Source of the DNA: DATFLS01 sp964413425
GTDB lineage: Bacteria; Fidelibacterota; JAANXI01
Reading direction: 5' to 3'
Assembly: GCA_964413425.1 (NCBI GenBank)
Contig: CAYPST010000049.1
Coordinates: forward strand, 1-28,999
DNA length: 28,999 nt
Position numbers and translations under genes: made by a program
In this document: positions 1 through 6,805 of the stretch, in pieces
How the letters are laid out: each line of letters opens with the position of its first letter
How positions within the stretch are numbered: position 1 is the first letter of the stretch
The notes under the pieces: generated by a model
What the model was told of the DNA's origin: nothing
Database searches by the model: none
What the model saw: the letters and a program-made list of their open reading frames with translations, nothing else

Positions 1-185
1 CAAACCGGGAACACTTTGAAATCGGCGCCAGAGATCTCTCCCAGGCGGTCTCCCAGTTTCCCGGCTGGTTGAATCAACTCCTGACGCATCCGGTGGATGG
101 GTTAGAAAGTTATGAGGAAATGATGCGGTTGTTGACAGAGGAGGATGATGCGATCAAAGTTTACGTGAATGTTGCAGAGGAGTGA
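1..185 (+). CDS. C-terminal end of an unidentified protein (partial)
   Basis: An open frame enters from the left edge (codons in phase with position 3) and ends at the TGA at 183-185, giving about 60 residues. The peptide is acidic near its end and finishes in VYVNVAEE. I do not recognise the family. The stop overlaps the possible GTG of the next gene and lies 2 nt before its ATG, so the two are probably co-transcribed. A role in alpha-glucan or trehalose metabolism would fit the GH15 neighbour, but that is only inference from position. Confidence 0.6.
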   Translation, partial: NREHFEIGARDLSQAVSQFPGWLNQLLTHPVDGLESYEEMMRLLTEEDDAIKVYVNVAEE

Positions 186-187
186 TT

Positions 188-2017
188 ATGGCCTATCAGC
201 CCATTGAAGATTACGGAGTGATCGGAGATACCCGGACGGTGGCGCTGGTCGGAAGCAATGGATCCATCGACTGGTTCTGTTTTCCCGATTTTGATTCGCC
301 CAGTGTATTTGCAAAGATCCTGGATGATCAGAAGGGCGGTTACTTTTCCATCGCCCCGCTGGATGACGATGTCACCAGGCGGCAGTTCTACTGGCCGGAT
401 ACCAATGTGCTGGTGACCCGATTTCTCTCCCCGGATGGTGTGGTTGAAGTCACGGATTTTATGCCCATCACCGAAGAATCATCACGAACCATCACTCGCT
501 GCATCATCCGCCGGATCACGGGGATCAGAGGCAGTATGCGGATGCAGATGCGGTGTTTCCCTGCCTTTAATTATGCCCGCGACAGTCATACAACCGACCT
601 GTCAAAGAACGGGGCAGCCTTTCATACTCCGGAACTCAGCCTTGGGCTGGCCACAGCTCTGGAACTGCAGAAAAGGGACAACGGGGTGGTTGCTGAATTC
701 ACTGTCTCTGAGGATGAGTCGGCGACGGTGATCCTCCGAGAAATTGAACCGGATGAGGGGTGCGGAGTGGCGCTCACCATCGAAGAGGCGTTTGAGGATT
801 TCCGGGAAACGGTGGAATACTGGCGTAATTGGCTTTCACAGTCCACTTACACCGGCCGGTGGCGGGAGATGGTGCACCGCTCCGCCCTGACCCTCAAGTT
901 ATTAACCTTCGAACCAACCGGCGCTATCGTGGCGGCGCCCACCTGCAGTTTGCCGGAGAGCATTGGCGGTGAACGCAACTGGGACTATCGATATACCTGG
1001 ATTCGCGATGCGGCGTTCACGCTGTACGGCCTCCTCCGGATCGGATTCACTGAGGAGGCGGGACATTTCATGAACTATATTGAAGCACGGAGTCACGAAT
1101 TAGAGCCGGACGGATCCCTGCAGATCATGTACGGGATCGACGGAAGGCATACCCTCACCGAGGAGACCCTGGATCACCTGGACGGCTACCGGGGATCGAA
1201 ACCGGTTCGCATAGGGAATGGGGCGTATGATCAATTGCAGCTGGATATCTACGGGGAATTGATGGATTCGGTCTATCTGTATAATAAGTACGGGACTCCG
1301 ATTTCGTATGACCTGTGGACTCATCTCCGGAGGCTGGTCAACTGGATCGGCGAGAACTGGCAGAGGAAAGATGAAGGCATCTGGGAGGTGCGGGGAGGCC
1401 GCAAGCATTTTGTGTATTCCAAATTGATGGCCTGGGTGGCACTGGACCGGGCGGTTCGACTGGCCGACAAGCGGTCATTTCCCTCCGATCGAAGCAGGTG
1501 GCTGACTATCCGGGACACTATCTATGAAGATATTATGGACAAGGGATGGAACGAAAAGAAGCAGGCGTTCGTGCAGAGCTACGGGAGCGAGGTGCTGGAT
1601 GCCTCGAACCTGATCATGCCCCTGGTCTTTTTCCTCTCTCCCAATGATCCCAGGATGTTGACCACCCTCGGTGCCATTAATGAATCGCCGGACGACGGCG
1701 GACTGGTATCCAATAGTCTGGTGTACCGGTACAATGTTGAGGAGGCAGGGGACGGCCTCCGGGGGCAGGAGGGCACCTTCAATATCTGCACCTTCTGGCT
1801 GGTGGAGGCCCTGACCAGAGCCGGCCGCCGGGATCCGAAGCGCCTGGATGAAGCCCGGCTCATTTTTGAGCAGATGCTCAACTATGCTAACCACCTGGGA
1901 TTGTATGCCGAGGAAACCGGTCCCTGCGGCGAGGCACTCGGGAACTTTCCACAGGCGTTCACCCATCTGGCGTTGATCAGTGCGGCGTTTAATCTGGACC
2001 GGGCGCTGGGTGAGTGA
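188..2017 (+). CDS. Glycoside hydrolase family 15 (glucoamylase/trehalase-like)
   Basis: This 609-residue cytoplasmic protein belongs to GH15, whose bacterial members release glucose from alpha-glucans or trehalose by inversion. The N-terminus shows the family hallmark IEDYGVIGDTRTVALVG followed by GSIDWFCFPDFDSPSVF (small beta domain). An (alpha/alpha)6 barrel follows with ERNWDYRYTWIRDAAF. The predicted general acid is Glu400 in GIWEVRGG and the predicted general base is Glu528 in GQEGTFNICTFW. No signal peptide is visible. I chose ATG 188 rather than GTG 182 because AGAGGAG at 176-182 sits 5 nt upstream of it. Length is normal for the family. Sequence alone cannot separate trehalase from glucoamylase or isomaltase specificity. 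Confidence 0.93.
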   Translation: MAYQPIEDYGVIGDTRTVALVGSNGSIDWFCFPDFDSPSVFAKILDDQKGGYFSIAPLDDDVTRRQFYWPDTNVLVTRFLSPDGVVEVTDFMPITEESSRTITRCIIRRITGIRGSMRMQMRCFPAFNYARDSHTTDLSKNGAAFHTPELSLGLATALELQKRDNGVVAEFTVSEDESATVILREIEPDEGCGVALTIEEAFEDFRETVEYWRNWLSQSTYTGRWREMVHRSALTLKLLTFEPTGAIVAAPTCSLPESIGGERNWDYRYTWIRDAAFTLYGLLRIGFTEEAGHFMNYIEARSHELEPDGSLQIMYGIDGRHTLTEETLDHLDGYRGSKPVRIGNGAYDQLQLDIYGELMDSVYLYNKYGTPISYDLWTHLRRLVNWIGENWQRKDEGIWEVRGGRKHFVYSKLMAWVALDRAVRLADKRSFPSDRSRWLTIRDTIYEDIMDKGWNEKKQAFVQSYGSEVLDASNLIMPLVFFLSPNDPRMLTTLGAINESPDDGGLVSNSLVYRYNVEEAGDGLRGQEGTFNICTFWLVEALTRAGRRDPKRLDEARLIFEQMLNYANHLGLYAEETGPCGEALGNFPQAFTHLALISAAFNLDRALGE

Positions 2018-2122
2018 GAACGTCGGAGATGACAAAGTGATTCCATTATATTGGCACTGCAAGTGGTTACTACTCTGTGAGAAAACTCCGGCACTTGGAT
2101 ACATAAAAAGCAGGAACAACCC

Positions 2123-2851
2123 ATGATTGAACAATTCACCACTGAGTCGGGTGTAGTAATTCCAGCGATCACCGCAGATCAAATGCGGGAAGTGGATCGA
2201 ATCGCCGTCCAGGAAACCGGCCCCAATTTATACCAGATGATGGAACACGCAGGCAGAAGTCTGGCATCATTCGCTCTTGAATTGATGGGGAAGGCATGGA
2301 AGCAGGCCAGCTATGTGATTTTAGCCGGCAGTGGCGGGAATGGTGGCGGCGGTATCTGCGCCGCCCGGCATCTGGCCAACCGCAACCTGAACGTTCGGCT
2401 GTGTATTACTGATCCGGACGGATTGGGCACGGTGCCAGCGCTGCAGCGAGACATTTTTCGATTCACATCGGGTCGGGAAGTATCGTTGGATGCACTGGAA
2501 AACGAACCGGTGGATCTGATTATTGACGCTATTATCGGCTACAGTTTGAGAGGAGCTCCGCGGGGCCCGGCCCTGAAGTTCATCCGCTGGGCAAACAATC
2601 ACCAGGCGCCGGTGCTTTCCCTGGATATCCCCTCCGGTGTGGATGCCACTACCGGTGATACGGCCGGGGAATCGATTGAAGCGGCGGCCACCATGACCCT
2701 GGCTCTGCCGAAGACCGGCCTGGTCCCGGAGAAAACCGGACGTCTTACATTGGCCGATCTCGGTATACCAGGCGCGGTGTATGAAAAAAAGAGAATTGAC
2801 TATGCCGACCCGTTTGAGGGAAGATTTCAGGTTGTTCTCCAACCTCTGTGA
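2123..2851 (+). CDS. nnrE: NAD(P)H-hydrate epimerase (YjeF_N domain, stand-alone)
   Basis: The 242-residue protein is a YjeF N-terminal (Rossmann-like) domain. The family epimerises damaged R-NAD(P)HX to the S form for repair by the ATP/ADP-dependent dehydratase. Visible motifs are ITADQMREVDRIAVQETG at the N-terminus, the glycine loop LAGSGGNGGGGICAARHLA, DLIIDAIIGYSLRGAPRGP and LSLDIPSGVDATTGD. The glycine loop reads GNGGGG where canonical members have NNGGDG, and the GYSLRGAPRG segment replaces the usual GTGL. Both are consistent with a divergent stand-alone subfamily. The C-terminal dehydratase domain found in many bacterial fusions is absent. AGGAAC precedes the ATG. It lies 105 bp after the GH15 gene. 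Confidence 0.88.
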   Translation: MIEQFTTESGVVIPAITADQMREVDRIAVQETGPNLYQMMEHAGRSLASFALELMGKAWKQASYVILAGSGGNGGGGICAARHLANRNLNVRLCITDPDGLGTVPALQRDIFRFTSGREVSLDALENEPVDLIIDAIIGYSLRGAPRGPALKFIRWANNHQAPVLSLDIPSGVDATTGDTAGESIEAAATMTLALPKTGLVPEKTGRLTLADLGIPGAVYEKKRIDYADPFEGRFQVVLQPL

Positions 2852-3080
2852 TACAGGACTGTCAGTCATCGCCAGAGAAATCGAGACTGCACTACAAGAA
2901 GCGGCGTAGCGTGCCCCCGGTTGCAGCATCTGCACCGGGCCGGAGTACAGCCAGCCTTCACAGTATTTCTCTCTCTATAAACTCACACCCACGGAGCCTC
3001 GTTAGATCACATCATTCCCAGAATCTTTTGTCCAGGCAGAATGTGGTATAGAGGCAATTTATCATACCTCCACAATGCAC
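2852..3080. other. Intergenic region before the dtxR promoter
   Basis: I see no convincing gene here. Short open frames lack ribosome binding sites and recognisable sequence. No T-tract terminator follows nnrE. The region ends at the strong promoter that starts at 3081. Confidence 0.5.
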
Positions 3081-3109
3081 TTGACAACACAGGTCTTGAG
3101 ACATATATT
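3081..3109 (+). promoter_or_regulatory. Promoter of the dtxR / His-rich / TonB-receptor cluster
   Basis: A perfect -35 hexamer TTGACA (3081-3086) is followed by a 17-bp spacer and TATATT (3104-3109). The predicted start of transcription is near 3116, inside the palindrome at 3114-3133, about 36 nt before the dtxR start codon. Confidence 0.75.
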
Positions 3110-3113
3110 TCCG

Positions 3114-3133
3114 ATGTTTGGTATAGCAAACAT
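3114..3133. promoter_or_regulatory. Palindromic operator overlapping +1, probably autoregulatory DtxR-family site
   Basis: The 20-bp site is a near-perfect inverted repeat with arms ATGTTTG and CAAACAT around GTATAG, and only the outermost pair of the 6-bp centre is mismatched. It lies directly downstream of the -10 box, where a bound repressor would block initiation. The first gene downstream encodes a DtxR-family regulator, so autoregulation is the simplest reading (inference). I found no second full copy in front of the TonB receptor gene. Confidence 0.65.
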
Positions 3134-3151
3134 ACGTTTGGATAACAAATC

Positions 3152-3673
3152 ATGTTGAAAACTCAATCCCATTGGAAAGCCTTTCAGGATGTGGAACTCT
3201 CCCACAGCAATGCCCATTACCTGATGGCGATTGTTGATCTCCTGGAGGAGCGGGGGTACGCCCGCGCAATCGATGTGGCGAAATATTTGGACCTGACCCG
3301 GGGGAGCGTCTCCACCGCGCTCACCGCCCTCGAGCAGAAGGGATATGTCACCACCGACGAGAATAAGTTCCTCACCCTGACTGACCAAGGCAGTGAAGCG
3401 GTCAACAGTGTACTCAGCGCCCGCCGGATACTCATCCAGTTCTTCATCGAGGTGCTCGGAGTGAGTGAAAATCAAGCCGAGGAGGATGCCTGCAAGATCG
3501 AACATCTCCTGAGCCAGGAAACCGGTGAAAAACTGATGACCTACCTGGGCTTTTATCTGTCCGGGGCACCGGAGGCCGAAGCATTCCAACAGGAATTCAC
3601 CCGGTTTACTTATGTCTGTGAAACCGCCGCCAATTGTGAGATCTGCGAAAACCGGTGCTATTTGCATGCATAA
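3152..3673 (+). CDS. DtxR/MntR-family metal-dependent transcriptional regulator with Cys-rich tail
   Basis: The 173-residue protein has an N-terminal winged helix (ARAIDVAKYLDLTRGSVSTAL, about residues 37-57) and the DtxR dimerisation/metal region EEDACKIEHLLS (residues 110-121). By hand alignment to MntR and DtxR, the ligand positions are His22 (Asp8 in MntR, Met10 in DtxR), Cys114, Glu117 and His118, while MntR His77 is replaced by Arg. It has no SH3-like third domain. Instead the last 20 residues carry Cys156, Cys162, Cys165 and Cys169. The family binds DNA as metal-loaded dimers to control metal uptake or efflux. It is the first gene of a cluster with a His-rich exported protein and a TonB receptor, so metal uptake control is likely. 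Which metal is sensed is not determinable here. Confidence 0.88.
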   Translation: MLKTQSHWKAFQDVELSHSNAHYLMAIVDLLEERGYARAIDVAKYLDLTRGSVSTALTALEQKGYVTTDENKFLTLTDQGSEAVNSVLSARRILIQFFIEVLGVSENQAEEDACKIEHLLSQETGEKLMTYLGFYLSGAPEAEAFQQEFTRFTYVCETAANCEICENRCYLHA

Positions 3674-3716
3674 GCGTTATCGAGAGATTGACCATGGAAC
3701 CGAACAACCACCACTG

Positions 3717-4082
3717 ATGAATACGCCCTTCCACATCCGAAAAAGAATAGCCGGGATATTACTCCTGCTGCTGTTCTGGTCCTCTGCGCCGGTCTCTTCT
3801 ACATTCATGCACGCGCACACCCTCCCCAATGGCAGGGTGATTGTTCACAGCCACATTTTTCCCTGGGGTCAGCAGAAAAATTCGTCAACCCCGCTGCACC
3901 AACATAGCAATCTCAACTTCCTGTTCCATCATTTGCTTTCCATGGGATTCGATTTTCAAATCCCTGTCGCTGCTTCTTCCCCGAATTATGGTTGTTCCCT
4001 CGTGCTGCCCGTATTAACCGCACAGTTGTACAATCGGCTCTTCTTATTCTCTTCACACCAGGAGAGAGCTCCTCCCGCGTAA
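3717..4082 (+). CDS. His-rich exported or membrane-anchored small protein
   Basis: This 121-residue protein begins with a basic stretch and a hydrophobic segment (IAGILLLLLFWSSAPVSS, residues 11-28) that can serve as a signal peptide or anchor. The exposed part is rich in histidine: His32 and His34 (MHAHTLPNG), His44 and His46 (VIVHSHIF), His61 and His63 (LHQHSN) and His71-His72. I recall similar short proteins next to TonB receptors in Bacteroidota, though without an assigned function. The frame is also open upstream to 3612, but that would overlap dtxR, so ATG 3717, 43 nt after dtxR, is preferred. A periplasmic metal-binding or delivery role is inference from the HxH pairs and the neighbours. 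Confidence 0.7.
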   Translation: MNTPFHIRKRIAGILLLLLFWSSAPVSSTFMHAHTLPNGRVIVHSHIFPWGQQKNSSTPLHQHSNLNFLFHHLLSMGFDFQIPVAASSPNYGCSLVLPVLTAQLYNRLFLFSSHQERAPPA

Positions 4083-4159
4083 TCCCTCCCATCTCTAATA
4101 ATCTCACACTTTACAATCACTAGACAACTAAGTCAGACTTTTATCTGAAGGGGAGTAGC

Positions 4160-6481
4160 ATGTTCACACGCACTTATAAATATTTTGTCCCGATTCTTAC
4201 TATCCTGATTACAGTCACCTCAATGGCTCTATCACAATCCAAAGCACAGAGCAAGCCGATCACCAGGCAGCGGGCCGACAACCACTCGCAACAAAGGCAG
4301 CACAGACAACAGCAACGACAGCAGCATCGGGCGGGAACCATCTCCGGGCAGGTGCTCAGTGCCGCTTCACAGGAGGCGCTGGTCGGCGCAAACGTGCTCC
4401 TGAAAGGAACCGACCTGGGGACCATGACCAACAGCGATGGGGCGTTTACCCTCCGCTGGATTCCCCAGGGCGAGTACACCCTCCAGGTTCGGATGATGGG
4501 CTATGCCAACCGGAAACAACAGGTTACTGTCGAACCTGGCGGGACTACCTCGGTGACATTTGAACTCGAATCCGCCGTCCTGAACGCCGAAACCATTGTG
4601 GTCACCGGCACCCGCACTCCCCGCTACCTGAAGGACAGTCCGGTGAAAACCCAGGTGGTCACTTCCAGCGAAATCCGGAACCGGAACCCCACCAATATCC
4701 TGGAAGCGGCAGAACAGGCGTCCGTAGGTATCGACGCCAGCATGGAGTGCTCCATCTGTAACGTGGCCAGCATATCGCTGCAGGGGATGCCTGGACGCTA
4801 TACCCAGGTGCTCATCGACGGTATCCCCCAGTACAGCAGTCTGGGACAGATGTACACCTACATGCAACTGCCCACCAGTTTTGTGGACCAGGTGGAGATC
4901 GTGAAAGGTGCCAACTCCGCGCTGTACGGTACTGATGCCATCTCCGGTATCGTCAATCTGCAGACCAAGAGTCCCGGAGTCCAACCGAACCTGAATCTGG
5001 ACAGTCAGCTGGGACAGTACGGCGAACGCCGGGTGACCGGCGCGGCTTCCTTCCGTGAGGATAAGCTCGGTATCTTGGTCACCGGGGAGTATTACAACAT
5101 CAAGGGTGTGGACCGGGACAACGACGGCATCTCCGAATTCGCTGCCAATAACCGGGGGTATATGAACGGAAAGGCCGAGTACGAATTCAATGAGGATACC
5201 GATCTGCAGCTCCGGCTGGCCGGATCGTCGGAAAGCAGGCAGGGCGGTATGATTGCTGAGAATGGGTCCCTGATTGAAGTGCTCAGTGAATCCGAAGCCC
5301 GGGGATTTTCAGAAACCATCTTCACCAACCGGGTGGAGGGGTCCGGCATTCTGAAACATGCAGTGAATGAGCACTCCTCCCTCACCCTGAAATCCAATCT
5401 GGTTCACCACTTTCAGGACTCTGATTACGAAGGGTTCGTCTACGTGGCGGATCAATACATGACCTACAACGAATTCCAGTACGCTCACGATCTGCCGGCC
5501 GGACATAAGTTCACAGGCGGAATGGCTTACCGGTCCGAGCTGCTGGACGAAAATGCGGCCATCTCCGAGTACGATTACCGCATCGGTTCCGCCTTCGGGC
5601 AGTTCAACTGGATTCCGACCGGTAAATTCGAAATGGTAACCGGCCTCCGCTGGGATCATCATAATGTCTATGGAAACATTTTTACCCCCTCCGTCAGTCT
5701 GCGGGCCGGGCTGGATAATCAGTGGGTGGGACGGCTCTCATACGGTGAAGGATTCCGGGCGCCCACTACCTTCTATGAACTGGACCACGGCACTGGTGCC
5801 AAGTACAAATACAACATCGAGTACCTGGCCACCAAGGCCGAGCGGTCCCGATCGTTGACAGCCTCCTTGGATTACGGCAACTTCCGGCACAGTCTTTCCG
5901 TCTCGCCCTTCTTTCACTGGGTCACCAATTACATCACCGCGTACAACGACGCAGTACAGGAACGCTTTGTGGTCCAGAACGTCGATGAAGTCTCCCGGTT
6001 CTACGGGATAGAAGGGGAATATGATTTTCTCCTGTCCGAGACCCTCACGGTGATGGCCGGCTATATCTACCAGCGGATTGCCATGGATACGGGCGTGCTG
6101 GGGTTCGCCCGTCCTGAGCAGCGTTTCAAGTGGAGCCTGGATTATAGTAACAGAAATACGGGGGTGGCATTGAACCTGAACGGATCGGTCACCGGTCCCA
6201 TGGAACTGCAAGGTGTCTATGGCGATGCCTATAACCTGGACGGCACAACGAAACTGGACAGGTCACCGGTCTATGCCGTGGTGAATGCGGAACTAGGCAA
6301 AGCCCTGGGCAATGGATTGCAGGTTTCAATAGGCGCGAAGAACCTGTTCGATTTCAACCAGGCGGATGTGGAGGGGCCCCTCATGTTCGATGACCAGGGT
6401 ACCCTAAAAGACGTGGTCTACATCTGGGGACCTCTGCTGGGACGGCGCATCTATGCGCGGCTGACCATGAACCTGGAGTGA
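4160..6481 (+). CDS. TonB-dependent outer-membrane receptor with carboxypeptidase-like N-terminal domain
   Basis: This 773-residue protein starts with a signal peptide (to about residue 30). A Gln/Arg/His-rich linker (about 35-56) follows, then a CarboxypepD_reg-like domain (GTISGQVLSAASQEALVGAN to about residue 140). Next comes a TonB-box-like ETIVVTG, a plug domain and a 22-strand-type beta barrel ending in RIYARLTMNLE. Plug signatures include GRYTQVLIDGIP, VDQVEIVKGANSALYGTDAI and GIVNLQT. The plug also carries Cys197 and Cys200 in MECSICN. Such receptors import metal chelates, corrinoids or other large ligands using TonB energy. The gene starts 77 bp after the His-rich gene behind GGGGAG and is probably in the same transcription unit as the DtxR regulator, which favours a metal or metallophore substrate. 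Confidence 0.92.
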   Translation: MFTRTYKYFVPILTILITVTSMALSQSKAQSKPITRQRADNHSQQRQHRQQQRQQHRAGTISGQVLSAASQEALVGANVLLKGTDLGTMTNSDGAFTLRWIPQGEYTLQVRMMGYANRKQQVTVEPGGTTSVTFELESAVLNAETIVVTGTRTPRYLKDSPVKTQVVTSSEIRNRNPTNILEAAEQASVGIDASMECSICNVASISLQGMPGRYTQVLIDGIPQYSSLGQMYTYMQLPTSFVDQVEIVKGANSALYGTDAISGIVNLQTKSPGVQPNLNLDSQLGQYGERRVTGAASFREDKLGILVTGEYYNIKGVDRDNDGISEFAANNRGYMNGKAEYEFNEDTDLQLRLAGSSESRQGGMIAENGSLIEVLSESEARGFSETIFTNRVEGSGILKHAVNEHSSLTLKSNLVHHFQDSDYEGFVYVADQYMTYNEFQYAHDLPAGHKFTGGMAYRSELLDENAAISEYDYRIGSAFGQFNWIPTGKFEMVTGLRWDHHNVYGNIFTPSVSLRAGLDNQWVGRLSYGEGFRAPTTFYELDHGTGAKYKYNIEYLATKAERSRSLTASLDYGNFRHSLSVSPFFHWVTNYITAYNDAVQERFVVQNVDEVSRFYGIEGEYDFLLSETLTVMAGYIYQRIAMDTGVLGFARPEQRFKWSLDYSNRNTGVALNLNGSVTGPMELQGVYGDAYNLDGTTKLDRSPVYAVVNAELGKALGNGLQVSIGAKNLFDFNQADVEGPLMFDDQGTLKDVVYIWGPLLGRRIYARLTMNLE

Positions 6482-6805
6482 TATTCCCGGCTTGCATCTA
6501 ACTGATTCGGTGCAATCCGTACAGTCTTACAAGGAAGGAGGATTCCATGCCAGGTTGCAGATCACCCGGTATCATCTCCATACGAAATATTTCGCTTCAC
6601 TTCCGTTTGTCCTTCCCCTAACTTTGGGTCGTTATATTTCATACTTGGAATGTATCGTTTGAAAGAATGCAGCCTCTTTTATAAGAATTTCACTTGGTCT
6701 ACAAGCAGCCAATTCGTAGATGTCATGCCCACAGCATCCTTTTTCATTCAAGGCAAGCAACCGTCATCCTAATGATTTCCTAACCAGTTGTCGAAGGAGT
6801 GTATC
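6482..6805. other. Intergenic region with a micro-ORF behind a strong SD
   Basis: This 324-bp gap holds no standard gene. At 6532-6543 there is a very strong Shine-Dalgarno stretch (AAGGAAGGAGGA) followed by ATG 6547 and a 24-codon frame ending at 6621. No clear promoter for the next gene is visible; TTGAAA at 6659 and TATAAG at 6680 are spaced only 15 bp apart. Confidence 0.4.

Noticed and set aside
1475..2182. 235-residue minus-strand open frame
   Set aside because: It is antisense to the GH15 gene and has no start signal.
2848..3051. 67-residue frame overlapping the nnrE stop
   Set aside because: Ser/His/Arg-rich random-looking peptide without a ribosome binding site.
4133..4148. TCAGA-N6-TCTGA before the TonB receptor as a second DtxR site
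   Set aside because: The arms are short and unlike the 3114-3133 operator.
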